64,000 nt of DNA from Candidatus Woesearchaeota archaeon (GCA_018675335.1 JABGYH010000007.1:372232-436231), one strand, 5' to 3'; counted from the stretch's first letter, positions 1-9,906 are shown. Notes: a model not told the origin generated them from the letters alone. A program made the numbers and translations.

Positions 1-547
1 CGTCAGGGTTTATGTTTACTGCACAATCGGCAAATAAAATAAGCCTATCTTGAAGTTCCATTAAAAAAAGACCACTAACTCTATGAAACCTTTCTTTAGT
101 TTTTATTATTTGTAATGCAGGACGAATAGTGTGAGCCGTCGTGTTTGTTGCACCACTAATTAGAGCTTCTGCAAAACCCATTTTAACCATTGTTGTTGCA
201 AAATAAATCGGATCTTTAAGAAGAATGTTTGCTTGCTCAATTGTAAGTCCTTTCTTTTTTCTTAATTTGAATAAAAATTTAACATGTTTATTAAATTGAA
301 TTTGGGCTTGTTTTGAAGAACTAAGATAATCAACAAGAATCACTTTTTTAATTAAAGAGTTAGGTAACTTATTTTTTTTAAGAGCTTGAGCTAATTTTTT
401 TTCTGAACAAAGAAGAACTGGCTTTGCATAATTAAGTTTTATAATTTTTTGAATTGCGCTAAGCGTTCTTGGTTCAGTAGACTCGGGAAAAACAATCTTT
501 GCAGGATTTTTAGATGCTTTGTTTTTTATTTTTTTAAGAAAATCCAT
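1..547 (-). CDS. pta: Phosphate acetyltransferase (Pta), N-terminal part; the gene runs off the left edge
   Basis: The frame opens with ATG at 547 on the minus strand after an AGGTGA ribosome-binding site and continues past base 1, so only about 182 N-terminal residues are visible. Visible motifs typical of the PTA_PTB acyltransferase family are KIVFPES near the start, MGFAEALISGATNTTAHTIR in the middle, and DCAVNINPD at the visible end. The enzyme interconverts acetyl-CoA and acetyl phosphate in the cytoplasm, and usually works with acetate kinase in bacteria and some archaea. Whether an acetate kinase lies to the left cannot be seen. The gene is followed on the same strand by nothing in this window; it lies 55 bases downstream of the coiled-coil protein gene. 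The family call rests on motif recognition and is fairly secure. Confidence 0.85.
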   Translation of the reverse strand, partial: MDFLKKIKNKASKNPAKIVFPESTEPRTLSAIQKIIKLNYAKPVLLCSEKKLAQALKKNKLPNSLIKKVILVDYLSSSKQAQIQFNKHVKFLFKLRKKKGLTIEQANILLKDPIYFATTMVKMGFAEALISGATNTTAHTIRPALQIIKTKERFHRVSGLFLMELQDRLILFADCAVNINPD

Positions 548-602
548 AAATTCACCTTTTTTATTATTGATACAAGGAATAATATTATTTTACTGGCAGA
601 AA

Positions 603-2606
603 TTATGCTGCGTGACGAGCTTGAAGAACTTGAGCTTTTGCCTTCTGAGCAGCAGTACGTGCTTGTTCTGCATCAGCTTTTGCTTTTTTCTCTTGAGCTA
701 ACACTTCTTTACTCTTTTTAATTTCAGCCTTAATTGTTTTATTAAAAGCATCGTGAACTTTTTTAACAGTATAACTCTTCGCTTTATCAGTTTCTGCAAC
801 ATCTCTTTCAAGACTTTTAACATGAGTTTTAACTTCTTCAACAGATTTTTTTAAAAATCCATATGCGTGCTTAACTTTAAATTGAACTCCCACAGTTTTT
901 CGTTGTGCAACTTGAGCCTCTTTTGCTTCAAACTGTTGTTGTCGAAATACTTTATCTAATTCTTCTTTATATTCCTTATTTTGAGTTATAAGCGCACCTG
1001 TTTGAGTAATTTCAGAATAAGCCAAAGCTAAATGCCCATATGCTTCGTCTAAAAATCGCGATGCCCTGGAAAGATAAAAAACTTCATGAACAATTTTTGT
1101 ACTTCCTTCAATAATTGGAGTAATTTTATTTTTGTTTAAATCTAATGCTAAATGAAGAATTGTTGAAATTCGATCTAGAATAATTCCCAAATAATCTGTA
1201 GCTTCAACAAGAATTGCATCAGGAATTTCATTTTCAAAATCTTTCACTTTACCTTTAAAGACTTTGTAATTTGCTTCAAGTTTTTTATCTTGATTTCTAA
1301 ATTTAGGAGTGTAACTTCTAAAACTATTTTTTATACTCTTAATATCTTTTTCTGCAGCTTCTATTCTTTTAATTTGTTTATTATGTTTTCTCCAAACATC
1401 TTCTAATTGTCGCATTACCAAATCAAGTTTACTTCTAATTTGATCTAATTTATGTTCTTCTTGTTTGAGAAATTCAATTCTTCTGTGAACTCCACCTAAT
1501 TCTTGTTTCGCATCATGAGTTTTCGCAGTAATATGTTCTAATTTTTTTCGTTCCTCTACTAATTCACCCTTAATTCTCATTAATTCTGTTGCAGTTGCAG
1601 CTTTAATATGTTTAAAATGACTCATAGGTTCTTTTAGCATCCGACATTCTTCTGCGGCATGAACTACTATATCTAATACTCCATCAATAATTTTAAGTGC
1701 TTTTTCACGATAATGCTCACCCTTACGCCTATTTTCAATTAATACAGCAAAATCTTTTAACATTTGTTTTGCAAATGCAAGAAGTGGTTTTGCACGTTCT
1801 TCATCTAAAGCTTCGGCACCAACGTGCGCTAATTGATTATCAATCCATTTTGCTTTTTGTTCGAGAACATTTAATATTTGATGATCTTTTTGTTCAAGAC
1901 TAATTTCTCCTTGTTCTAGAGAATCTAACGTTTGTCCAATTTTTTTAGCACCTGCAGCCATTGCTTCTTCATGAGTTAAAAGTTCTAAATTTTCTGCTTC
2001 GCGTCTTGCAAGAAGTGCAGTAACTTTTTTTGCTCCTGCAACAACTTTGTCTTTTGAACCTTTAATTGTAGCACCAATTTTCTCTAAAGGTTTTTCTAGC
2101 CGCAAAGTTTTTCTAGGACTAAAACCTTCTTCACTCATTAAATGTCGTTCTTGTCCAGTACCATATTTTTTATCATGATTTCTTTTCATAGAAAACAACA
2201 TAACGCCCACTGCTCCAAGAAATAATCCTGCAAACATCCAATAATTAATTGAAACTAAAGTAGACAAAAACCAAATAACAAGAATAATTGGTAAAACTCC
2301 TTTCGAATTGCCTTTCTTAACTTTGAATACAAGAACAACTGATAACATAAGCATAATACCAATTGATGCATAATTTAAATCCATTCCAAAACGAATAGCA
2401 ACACAAATAAAAAGAAGAGCTAAGTATGCTGCCAATCCTTTTTTATCTTCAGATTTTGCAGTCATAAAAATCATTAACACACAAAAGAACATAATCACAT
2501 AAAGAATCGAACTATATTCTCCAAGCTTACTAATATAACTCATTAATTTACCTGAAGGTCCAACCCACCCATTCATGCCCGTTTGTGCTGTACTTAATAA
2601 ATCCAT
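603..2606 (-). CDS. Multi-pass membrane protein with a long coiled-coil domain, function unknown
   Basis: The predicted protein has 667 residues. Residues about 30-140 hold four or five hydrophobic segments. From about residue 150 to the end it is almost entirely charged and helical, rich in Glu, Lys, Gln and Ala with heptad-like spacing, as in long coiled coils. Residues 330-420 look SMC- or myosin-like, and the last 60 residues are an Ala/Lys/Gln helix. I do not recognise a family. The architecture, a membrane anchor carrying a long cytoplasmic coiled coil, suggests a structural or scaffolding role, but that is inference. The gene is followed after 55 bases by pta in the same direction. An upstream gene on the same strand starts at 3246, about 60 bases away. 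Confidence 0.8.
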   Translation of the reverse strand: MDLLSTAQTGMNGWVGPSGKLMSYISKLGEYSSILYVIMFFCVLMIFMTAKSEDKKGLAAYLALLFICVAIRFGMDLNYASIGIMLMLSVVLVFKVKKGNSKGVLPIILVIWFLSTLVSINYWMFAGLFLGAVGVMLFSMKRNHDKKYGTGQERHLMSEEGFSPRKTLRLEKPLEKIGATIKGSKDKVVAGAKKVTALLARREAENLELLTHEEAMAAGAKKIGQTLDSLEQGEISLEQKDHQILNVLEQKAKWIDNQLAHVGAEALDEERAKPLLAFAKQMLKDFAVLIENRRKGEHYREKALKIIDGVLDIVVHAAEECRMLKEPMSHFKHIKAATATELMRIKGELVEERKKLEHITAKTHDAKQELGGVHRRIEFLKQEEHKLDQIRSKLDLVMRQLEDVWRKHNKQIKRIEAAEKDIKSIKNSFRSYTPKFRNQDKKLEANYKVFKGKVKDFENEIPDAILVEATDYLGIILDRISTILHLALDLNKNKITPIIEGSTKIVHEVFYLSRASRFLDEAYGHLALAYSEITQTGALITQNKEYKEELDKVFRQQQFEAKEAQVAQRKTVGVQFKVKHAYGFLKKSVEEVKTHVKSLERDVAETDKAKSYTVKKVHDAFNKTIKAEIKKSKEVLAQEKKAKADAEQARTAAQKAKAQVLQARHAA

Positions 2607-2664
2607 TTTGTTAAAACCAATAAAACGCGAATAATAATAAATTGTATAAAATTAAAATTTATAA

Positions 2665-3246
2665 TTAACGAATAATTTTTAACAATAAACGTTTAAACAT
2701 TAATTTAAATGATATAAATTTTCTTTTTACTGATAAATCTTTTTCTTTTTGAATGCAAATAAATGTAATTGTATGCATTATCTGCGCTGCTTTTTTTAAT
2801 TGATTTAAATCTCTAAACGCATGCGTATGAAAAATCAAATCTAATTTGGGTAGGTGAACGTTTAGTATTCTATTAATTTTTCTTAACGAAACTCCCCCCA
2901 CACTCAAAAAAGAAGGTTTGCAATTGTGACTAATCAAAATATTTTTTTCTGATTCAAGCGCAGTTTTAAAATCAGATAAATGGTTAATAACATCTTTTTT
3001 AACAACCAGGATATTTACTTCTTTTCTTAACTCTTCTTTAGAAAAAACTTGAACAAGGTCATCTAAGATGTATGTTAAATTTTTAGCCAGATTTAATTGG
3101 GTGAAACTTACTTCTTCAAATGAATTAAAACTTGGTTGTGAATTGTCAGATACTTCTTTAGAGGAAGTAGTTTTGTTCTTATTACCCTTATTATTTTTAT
3201 GACTATCAAAATTATGATACTTCTTTTTTTTTGATTCAAAAACCAT
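2665..3246 (-). CDS. Hypothetical protein with a charged N terminus
   Basis: This 193-residue protein is not recognised. Residues 1-45 are rich in Lys, Asn and Ser and look disordered. The remainder looks like a folded alpha/beta domain with hydrophobic strands, such as NILVVKKDVINHL and LDLIFHTHAF, ending in a basic helix. The start is the ATG at 3246, preceded by an A/T-rich TATA-like element (ATATTTAAG, about 3288-3297 on the minus strand). It is followed by the coiled-coil membrane protein gene on the same strand with a gap of about 60 bases, so the two may be co-transcribed. No catalytic motif can be named. It could be a lineage-specific accessory of its neighbour. Confidence 0.65.
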   Translation of the reverse strand: MVFESKKKKYHNFDSHKNNKGNKNKTTSSKEVSDNSQPSFNSFEEVSFTQLNLAKNLTYILDDLVQVFSKEELRKEVNILVVKKDVINHLSDFKTALESEKNILISHNCKPSFLSVGGVSLRKINRILNVHLPKLDLIFHTHAFRDLNQLKKAAQIMHTITFICIQKEKDLSVKRKFISFKLMFKRLLLKIIR

Positions 3247-3945
3247 TTTTTAAAACTTACCCTACTTGAGTTAAAACTCTTGTTAGTTTCTTAAATATTG
3301 AGTTTTGATAATGTGTAATTAAGTAATATATACTCTAACCACAATACTATAAACATATTAATAGATAAAAAGTATTTAAAGTTATTTAAATTAAACAATG
3401 TTGGCCCGCGCCATAAAACTTAATCAAACCAGCAAAATAATGGCGACTTCACCTAATCCAAAGTTTGTCCAAAACAGAACAAAAAAATAAATTATGAGTG
3501 AATTTAATATAAATAGAATTTAAACAAAATTTGAATTGGATTTTAACAAAATACCCTTGAATTAGAAAAAATTTGAACAAACTTTAGAAAAAATAATGCC
3601 AAAACAAATCAAAAAAAACCATTAAAACCCCCAACATTCATTTGAGTTTATCAATGTTTTGTAACTGCAATAAAATAAAATATGAACTTAGTTTAACAAT
3701 GCATAAATAAATAACATCCATAAGTGACAGATATTTGTCGTCGAGAAAATAAAAAAAATAATTCTAAATATATAAATAACTGCCAAATTAAGAGTGTTTG
3801 CGTTAAGCAAAAATATATAAACCGTAATTACTACACTGTTACAGAAGTAAAAAAACGTAACATATATTAAGTAGTACTTTGTTATACCGTTCTAATAAGT
3901 AACAAATTTTTAAAAAAAAAGTTAAAAAAGGGGGAGGTTACAAAC
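3247..3945. other. 699-base intergenic region between divergent genes
   Basis: No convincing gene is seen here. The first part carries the promoter of the minus-strand gene ending upstream at 3246. Around 3405-3466 there is a short G+C-richer island with a possible 6-bp hairpin (CGCCAT pairing with ATGGCG about 27 bases later), which stands out from the A/T-rich background. The last 150 bases carry the promoter and inverted repeats of the TrmB-like gene at 3946. Confidence 0.6.
3838..3906 (+). promoter_or_regulatory. Inverted repeats upstream of the TrmB-like regulator
   Basis: Three nested symmetries are visible. GTTAC at 3838-3842 is inverted as GTAAC at 3856-3860. AAGTAGTACTT at 3869-3879 is a perfect odd palindrome around its central base. 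TTTGTTA at 3878-3884 is inverted as TAACAAA at 3900-3906. A TATA-like ATATATAAA element lies slightly upstream, near 3812-3820. TrmB-family regulators commonly bind palindromic sites near their own promoters, so autoregulation is plausible but not shown. Confidence 0.4.
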
Positions 3946-4749
3946 ATGATTGTAAAAGAAGAATTTCTAAGCAAATTAAGGCGTTATTTCTCACTCAATC
4001 TATACGAAGTTAAAATCTGGACTGCGTTGTTATCTCGCGGTGTTTCTACAGCAGGAGAATTATCAGATATTGCAAATGTTCCAAGATCTAGATCTTACGA
4101 TGTTTTAGAAAGTCTAGAAAAAAAAGGATTTGCAGTAACAAAACTCGGCAAGCCAATAAAATATATTGCAGTAGCACCAGAAGAAGTAGTAGAAAGAGTT
4201 AAGAAAAATATGAAATTTCATGCAGATGAAAAAGTAAAAAGATTAGATGGTCTAAAGGGCACTGAAGTATTAGGAGAATTAAACACACTACACTCTCAAG
4301 GTATCGAACTTGTTGAACCATCAGACTTAAGTGGAAGTTTGAAAGGAAGACATAATCTATATAATCATCTAGAATTAACAATTAAAAATGCAGAAGAAAG
4401 TGTAACTATAATGACTACAACTCAAGGTTTAATGAGAAAAATCGAAGGATTAAAACCAGTCTTTGAAAAGATCAATAAACGAGGAGTTAAAATTAGAATT
4501 GCTGCACCAGTTACAAAAGAATGTGCAGGAGTTATAAAAGATATATCTTCAGTTGCTGAAGTAAGACATACAAGTCACAAAGGACGATTCTGCGTAGTTG
4601 ATGGAAAAGAAGTTGTATTTATGGTAATGGATGACCAAGAAGTACACCCAACATATGATGTGGGAGTATGGGTTAACACACCATTTTTTGCAAGTGCTTT
4701 GGATAATTTATTTGATCTCTCATGGAAAAGCATGAAAGTAGTTAAATAA
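3946..4749 (+). CDS. TrmB-family transcriptional regulator (paralogue 1)
   Basis: The 267-residue protein has an N-terminal winged helix (residues about 10-75) with the typical GELSDIANVPRSRSYDVLES recognition region, followed by a basic linker and a C-terminal phospholipase-D-like or sensor-type alpha/beta domain (about 120-260). TrmB proteins are archaeal sugar- or metabolite-responsive repressors or activators. The start at 3946 is chosen because of a strong GGGGGAGGT ribosome-binding site eight bases upstream. A close paralogue lies at 13878-14693 on the other strand; the two share most of the winged helix and a C-terminal motif around VHPTYDVGVWVNTPFF. The effector is unknown. The gene stands alone between divergent and unrelated neighbours. 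Confidence 0.85.
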   Translation: MIVKEEFLSKLRRYFSLNLYEVKIWTALLSRGVSTAGELSDIANVPRSRSYDVLESLEKKGFAVTKLGKPIKYIAVAPEEVVERVKKNMKFHADEKVKRLDGLKGTEVLGELNTLHSQGIELVEPSDLSGSLKGRHNLYNHLELTIKNAEESVTIMTTTQGLMRKIEGLKPVFEKINKRGVKIRIAAPVTKECAGVIKDISSVAEVRHTSHKGRFCVVDGKEVVFMVMDDQEVHPTYDVGVWVNTPFFASALDNLFDLSWKSMKVVK

Positions 4750-4934
4750 ACTTCAACTAATAATAAGGCAATTAAAACTTAAATTTTTTATTTTTTCTCA
4801 ATTTATTCTTTTATTAAAAATTAATTAATAAACACAGATATTCTTATTGCTCTTTTTATTCTAATTATTTTTATGAAAAATATCTGGTAATATTAGCATA
4901 AGATATTTAAATAACCATTCCAACCAAGACAAAG

Positions 4935-6509
4935 ATGGAAGGGAATGAAATTTTAGAATTAATCGAAACATTACACCCATTAGAGATTAAAATAGTCCCA
5001 CTATTAATTGAATCTCCAACATTCAAAGAATTAGTTGGAAAAACAGATCTTTCTGAAATAGAAGTTATGCGGGCAGTACAATGGCTTGGAAATAAACAAG
5101 TATTAAAACTTGAAACTACATCTATTAAAAAAATAGAACTCGCAGAAAATGGACCTGAATATGTTGAACGTGGCCTTCCAGAAAAAAGATTTTTGCAATG
5201 TTTAGTCCCCGCAGTTGATGGACTAACACTGGATGAAATCACTCAAAAAACAGGACTTAAAAGAGAAGAAATCAATGTATGCATTGGAACTTTACGAAAA
5301 AAAGTAGCAATAGATGTTGTCGATAAAAAATTTAAAATCACAGACCAAGGTCATAAAATACTTACAAAAGAAAGTTTAGAAGAACAATTTCTTAGAAAAG
5401 TAAACCAGCAAGAATTAATTGAAGAAAAACTCGAACCAGAAGAAAAATTTGCATATGATAATTTAATTAAACGTAAACAAATAATTCAACTAATTGAGAT
5501 TAAAACAAAAACTATTCAATTAACTGACTTAGGAAATTCTCTAACTCAAAAAATCAAAGAAAGTCCAAATATCCTAAGTAATTTAGGAAGTGGGCAACGA
5601 ATAGAACGAGTCACTCATAAAATGCTTAAAGATGGTTCTTGGAAAGGAAAAACATTTAGAAAATATGATGTAAAAATAAATGTTCCAACAATATATCGCG
5701 GAAAAAGACACTTTGTAAATCAAGCAGTAGACTATGCTCGAAGAGTATGGGTGGAACTAGGATTCAAAGAAATGAAAGGACCGATTCTTAATACTTCATT
5801 TTGGAATTTTGATGCATTATTCACACCTCAAGATCATCCAGTAAGAGAAATGCAAGATACATTTTTTATTAAAAATCCAGAATTTGGAAAATTACCAAGT
5901 CCAGAACTTGTTGCTAAAATAAAAGCAATGCACGAACATGGAGGAGATATGGACTCCACAGGCTGGCAATATAATTGGAATTCTAATGATTCTAAAAAAA
6001 ATGTTTTACGAACTCACACAACAGTATTATCTGCAAAAACACTTGCAGCACTCAAAAAAACAGATTTTCCTGCTAAATTTTTCGCAGTTGGAAAATGTTT
6101 TAGAAATGAAACTCTTGATTGGTCACACTTATTTGAATTTAATCAATTCGAAGGAATTATCGTTGATCCTGATGCCAATTTTAAACACTTGCTTGGATAC
6201 TTAAAATTATTTATGAAAAAAATAGGTTTTCCTCAAGCAAGATTTAGACCTGCATATTTCCCATATACTGAAATGTCAACAGAAATTGATATATTTCATC
6301 CAGTTCACAAACAATGGTATGAGCTAGGCGGTGCAGGAATTTTACGACCTGAAGTTGTTGAACCATTACTAGGTGAAGCAATTCCCGTACTTGCATGGGG
6401 ACCAGGACTTGACAGACAAATGGTTGATTTTTATAAATTAAATGATCTACGACACATGTATAAAAATGATGTTAAAAAACTTCGTGATATGAAAGAATGG
6501 ATGAAGTAA
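4935..6509 (+). CDS. pheS: Phenylalanine--tRNA ligase alpha subunit
   Basis: This 524-residue protein is the catalytic subunit that attaches phenylalanine to tRNA-Phe. The N-terminal 170 residues are winged-helix-like repeats (tRNA-contacting domains of archaeal and eukaryotic PheS). The class II synthetase core follows: QDHPVREMQDTFF, the motif 2 region FRNETLDWSHLFEFNQFEG and the motif 3 region GILRPEVVEPLL with WGPGLDRQ. Length and domain order fit the archaeal/eukaryotic form. A TATA-like AGATATTTAAATA element at about 4901-4913 places the transcript start very close to the ATG, so the message is probably leaderless. pheT follows after about 60 bases, and the two products form the heterotetramer. 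Confidence 0.97.
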   Translation: MEGNEILELIETLHPLEIKIVPLLIESPTFKELVGKTDLSEIEVMRAVQWLGNKQVLKLETTSIKKIELAENGPEYVERGLPEKRFLQCLVPAVDGLTLDEITQKTGLKREEINVCIGTLRKKVAIDVVDKKFKITDQGHKILTKESLEEQFLRKVNQQELIEEKLEPEEKFAYDNLIKRKQIIQLIEIKTKTIQLTDLGNSLTQKIKESPNILSNLGSGQRIERVTHKMLKDGSWKGKTFRKYDVKINVPTIYRGKRHFVNQAVDYARRVWVELGFKEMKGPILNTSFWNFDALFTPQDHPVREMQDTFFIKNPEFGKLPSPELVAKIKAMHEHGGDMDSTGWQYNWNSNDSKKNVLRTHTTVLSAKTLAALKKTDFPAKFFAVGKCFRNETLDWSHLFEFNQFEGIIVDPDANFKHLLGYLKLFMKKIGFPQARFRPAYFPYTEMSTEIDIFHPVHKQWYELGGAGILRPEVVEPLLGEAIPVLAWGPGLDRQMVDFYKLNDLRHMYKNDVKKLRDMKEWMK

Positions 6510-6571
6510 GTTTGAAATACAAATTGCAATCATAATTTTTAAAATATAAAAAAATAAAGGATACACAAAAA

Positions 6572-8287
6572 ATGCCAAGCATAACACTTAACAAAGAAGT
6601 TTTTGAAAAACTTATTGGAAAAGAACTTAGTGAAGAAGAATTAAAAGATAGAATAAGCATGCTTGGAACGGATCTTGAAAAAATAGAAGATGGAGAAATC
6701 CATGTGGAAGTATTCCCTAACCGACCAGATATGTTATCCGAACAAGGATTTGGACGCGCATTATCTGCATTTATTGGTGTTAATGTTGGACTTAAACAAT
6801 ACCAAGTTTTAGATAGTTCAGAAAGAGTAATAGTTTCTGAATCAGTAAAAAATATTAGACCTTATACTACCTGTGCAATTGTTCGTGGACTAAACTTTGA
6901 TGATGCGAAAATTAAAGAAATTGTTCAAATACAAGAAAAACTTCACGTAACATTTTGTCGAAATAGAAAAAAAGGAGCAATAGGAATATACCCTATGGAA
7001 AAAATAAAAACTCCTATAAGATATATGGCTGCAGAACCCAATACAATTAAATTCTTACCACTAGAATCACAAAGAGAAATGACTGGTCTGCAAATATTAT
7101 CACAACACCCTGCCGGACGAGAATATGGTCATTTACTCGAAGGAAAAGAAAAGTTTCCATTCTTTATTGACGCAAATGATCAAGTATTATCAATGCCCCC
7201 AATCATAAACTCACATTTAACTGGAAAAGTAACTGAAAACACAACTGATGTTTTTATTGAATGTAGCGGATTTGACTTTAACATACTTCAAATTTGTTTA
7301 AACATAATTGTAACTGCACTCTCAGACATGGGTGGAACAATTCATAACATGAATGTAGAATATCCTGACGAAACAAAAAAAACTCCAAATCTTACTCCTC
7401 GAAAAATGAAATTTGATCTTGATTATACCAATAAATTATTAGGTCTTTCTTTAACACTCGAGGAATGCGAAAAATTACTCGCTAAAATGGGGTGTGGAAT
7501 GGAAAAATCAACTGATGGTCGTAGTTATGCTTTAATTCCAGCTTATCGTGCAGACATGTTACATCACATGGATTTAGTTGAAGATATTGCAATAGCATTT
7601 GGTTATGAAAATTTTTGTGAAGAAATACCCCAAGTTGGAACAATTGGAGAAGAAGAACCAATAGAGATATTCAAAAGAAAATTATCAATTATGCTTATCG
7701 GACAAAGATTACTTGAAACAAATACTTATCACTTATCAAATAAAGAAGAACAAAATGAAAAAATGCTAGATCAAGTTAATTTAGTAGAATTAAAAAATCC
7801 ATTAACAATAGAATATTCAGTTTTAAGAAGAAAAATGTTGCCTTCGCTCATAAGAGTATTAAGTGAAAATAAACATCATGAATACCCCCAAAATTTATTT
7901 GAGATGGGAGTTGTATTCAAACATGATGATACTCAAGAAACACTTGTTCGTGAAGATGAACATTTATCAGTTTGTTTATGTGGACAAGATAGCGATTTCA
8001 CCAAGATTAAACAAATATTGAGTAGTTTAATGGAAGGACTTAATTTAAATTATGAAACAACCACTAACGAACACAATTCACTAATTAGGGGAAGAAGCGC
8101 AAATATATCTTGCGAATTTAAAACAAATTTAACCGGAACTGATGATGATACAAAAAGCATTACTCTAGGATATATTGGAGAATTAAATCCAGAAATCCTA
8201 GAAAAATGGGGAATTGAAATGCCTGTTTCTTGCTTTGAACTAAATCTTAGTAAATTATTTGAAGAATATCACAAAATAATCCAATAA
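6572..8287 (+). CDS. pheT: Phenylalanine--tRNA ligase beta subunit
   Basis: At 571 residues this is the short archaeal/eukaryotic type of PheT. N-terminal motifs include EVFPNRPDMLSEQGF (B1-like domain), the central B3/B4 editing region with FFIDANDQVLSMPPIINS, and the C-terminal class II-like domain (SVLRRKMLPSLI, NLFEMGVVF, GYIGELNPEILEKWGIEMPV). The subunit carries the editing site that clears mischarged Tyr-tRNA-Phe and supports the alpha subunit structurally. It lies 62 bases downstream of pheS in the same direction and is presumably in the same operon. Nothing looks truncated. Confidence 0.96.
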   Translation: MPSITLNKEVFEKLIGKELSEEELKDRISMLGTDLEKIEDGEIHVEVFPNRPDMLSEQGFGRALSAFIGVNVGLKQYQVLDSSERVIVSESVKNIRPYTTCAIVRGLNFDDAKIKEIVQIQEKLHVTFCRNRKKGAIGIYPMEKIKTPIRYMAAEPNTIKFLPLESQREMTGLQILSQHPAGREYGHLLEGKEKFPFFIDANDQVLSMPPIINSHLTGKVTENTTDVFIECSGFDFNILQICLNIIVTALSDMGGTIHNMNVEYPDETKKTPNLTPRKMKFDLDYTNKLLGLSLTLEECEKLLAKMGCGMEKSTDGRSYALIPAYRADMLHHMDLVEDIAIAFGYENFCEEIPQVGTIGEEEPIEIFKRKLSIMLIGQRLLETNTYHLSNKEEQNEKMLDQVNLVELKNPLTIEYSVLRRKMLPSLIRVLSENKHHEYPQNLFEMGVVFKHDDTQETLVREDEHLSVCLCGQDSDFTKIKQILSSLMEGLNLNYETTTNEHNSLIRGRSANISCEFKTNLTGTDDDTKSITLGYIGELNPEILEKWGIEMPVSCFELNLSKLFEEYHKIIQ

Positions 8288-8338
8288 TAATATTAAGAAT
8301 TAATCCTACTAAATTTATTTAATTTAAATCAGGAGTTT

Positions 8339-9325
8339 TTACTCTGCCAAATTTATTGTTTGAACTTTTGTAGAAATAAGTTCATCATAAACATCAAAGA
8401 ATGCGATGTGTAATTTTTTGTCTTCTTCTAAATCACTAGTTGTTATTTTTGTTTCTATGTTTATAGTTTTCATAGATCCACTAGTAATTTTTATTTTCTG
8501 GTCTTCAAGATTTATTTCATCATCAAACCATTTTGGCGGAACTTCATTTGCAGCATATATTTTCATTTTTATTGTTTGAGGATATACCGTAAATGTTTCG
8601 CCATTAGTTATTATTAATTCTAAATTTTCAATTGATCCCCAGTCTTCTCCTCGAGTATTAAATGTGTGATCTTCTAAATAGGTTATGACTTTAAGATATT
8701 CCCTGATCACATATTTTGCAGACTCATCAGCATCAGTATATTCATCTGTTGAAACTCCAACAGTTGGGTTTTGGTCAGTTAAATTATCTTGATTAGTTGA
8801 GGAAATAGTTGAATTGGAATTGTTAATATTATTAGCCGCAGCAGTATCAGCTATACTAGAATTATTATCAGCACCATCATTTTCGCTAGGTTCAATAATT
8901 ATTGGCACTCCTAACTGTTCTGTTTGATTAATAATTTCAGTTGCGGTTTTATTATCAGGTATTAAATCATCTTTTGAACTTACAGTTTCAGATACACTCG
9001 CCTTATTTGTAGAATTGATTGATGAATTCAAACTTGCGTTGATAGGTTCATAATCCATTTGAGTTGTTAATTCAGTAATTTGAGTGTTGTTATCCGAACT
9101 CATTTTTTGAGCACTAATTCTACCAATAAAGAAACTTCCCACAATAATTATTACAAAAATAAGTGCATAAATGATAAATTTGAGTACTGAACGCATACTT
9201 ACAGAATAAGCTAAGATTTCATCTAATAAGAATTCATGTCGCTTCTTTCGTCTAAACGGGTTGTTTATTTCTTTTCTTTTGAAAGCGAGCTTTTTTTTGT
9301 TCTTTGTTTTATGTGATGCCATCAT
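8339..9325 (-). CDS. One-pass membrane protein with Asn/Ser-rich external region
   Basis: The 328-residue protein begins with about 45 strongly basic cytoplasmic residues, then one transmembrane helix (FIIYALIFVIIIVGSFFIG, residues about 50-70). A long low-complexity stretch rich in Asn, Ser, Thr, Asp and Glu follows (about 75-190). The last 120 residues form a compact domain (from about YVIREYLKVITYLED to the end) with alternating hydrophobic residues like a beta sandwich. The family is not recognised. The topology and N-glycosylation-type sequons suggest a surface protein whose linker is exposed. Two Met codons open the frame; the second is one codon in and equally possible. It faces pheT tail to tail. 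Confidence 0.75.
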   Translation of the reverse strand: MMASHKTKNKKKLAFKRKEINNPFRRKKRHEFLLDEILAYSVSMRSVLKFIIYALIFVIIIVGSFFIGRISAQKMSSDNNTQITELTTQMDYEPINASLNSSINSTNKASVSETVSSKDDLIPDNKTATEIINQTEQLGVPIIIEPSENDGADNNSSIADTAAANNINNSNSTISSTNQDNLTDQNPTVGVSTDEYTDADESAKYVIREYLKVITYLEDHTFNTRGEDWGSIENLELIITNGETFTVYPQTIKMKIYAANEVPPKWFDDEINLEDQKIKITSGSMKTINIETKITTSDLEEDKKLHIAFFDVYDELISTKVQTINLAE

Positions 9326-9486
9326 TAAACCTTAGCAATTAGCGTCTCAATACTTGCCAGCATATTATGTTTAATCGAGGTAGTTTTTAAAAATATTTCT
9401 ATGGTTTACTAGGCCTAATTTTAAGTTAGAATGAGTTCATAGATTAAAAACTAGAATAAAAAAAATGTTAAAATAAATTAAAAGAA

Positions 9487-9906
9487 TTATTCTTGATCAA
9501 TAGCTTTCTCAAGTTTAGTTTCAGCAACTTCTTTTGATTCTACTTTTGCTTCAATTTTAGGTTTGTCTTCTTTTTTAGCAGCAGCCTTACCTTTTTTTGA
9601 TTTATCAACTAACTCAGCTTTTTCAGATCCCCTTACTTTTCGAGGTCTTGGTTTAGCTTCTTTTTTAGTAGTTTCAGTTAATTCAATACCTAATTTTTTG
9701 AATTCTTCCACAACTAATGCATGATCTGCTCCTTGTGTAAGTTCAATAGTAGATGCTTGCGGATCTAAATGAATAATATTGCATTTACGTCTTCTAGTCT
9801 CACCATCAATAAGAACATGGTTAGAATCCATAATATCAACAATAACGCAAACTTTACCTGAGTCTCTTCCTGCAATTTTAGTACATAATCGTCCTACTTC
9901 CATCAT
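9487..9906 (-). CDS. rpl14e: Large ribosomal subunit protein eL14 with an acidic/basic C-terminal extension
   Basis: Residues 1-80 match the archaeal/eukaryotic eL14 fold, with EVGRLCTKIAGRDSGKVCVI at the start and the KCNIIHLDP motif. Residues about 80-139 form a low-complexity tail of Lys, Ala and Glu that is not part of typical archaeal eL14, which is close to 80-100 residues long. The tail resembles the Lys-rich tails on other proteins in this window. Two adjacent Met codons begin the frame; EVGR normally starts at or right after the first Met, so either is acceptable. The gene lies downstream of eL34 on the same strand. Confidence 0.93.
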   Translation of the reverse strand: MMEVGRLCTKIAGRDSGKVCVIVDIMDSNHVLIDGETRRRKCNIIHLDPQASTIELTQGADHALVVEEFKKLGIELTETTKKEAKPRPRKVRGSEKAELVDKSKKGKAAAKKEDKPKIEAKVESKEVAETKLEKAIDQE

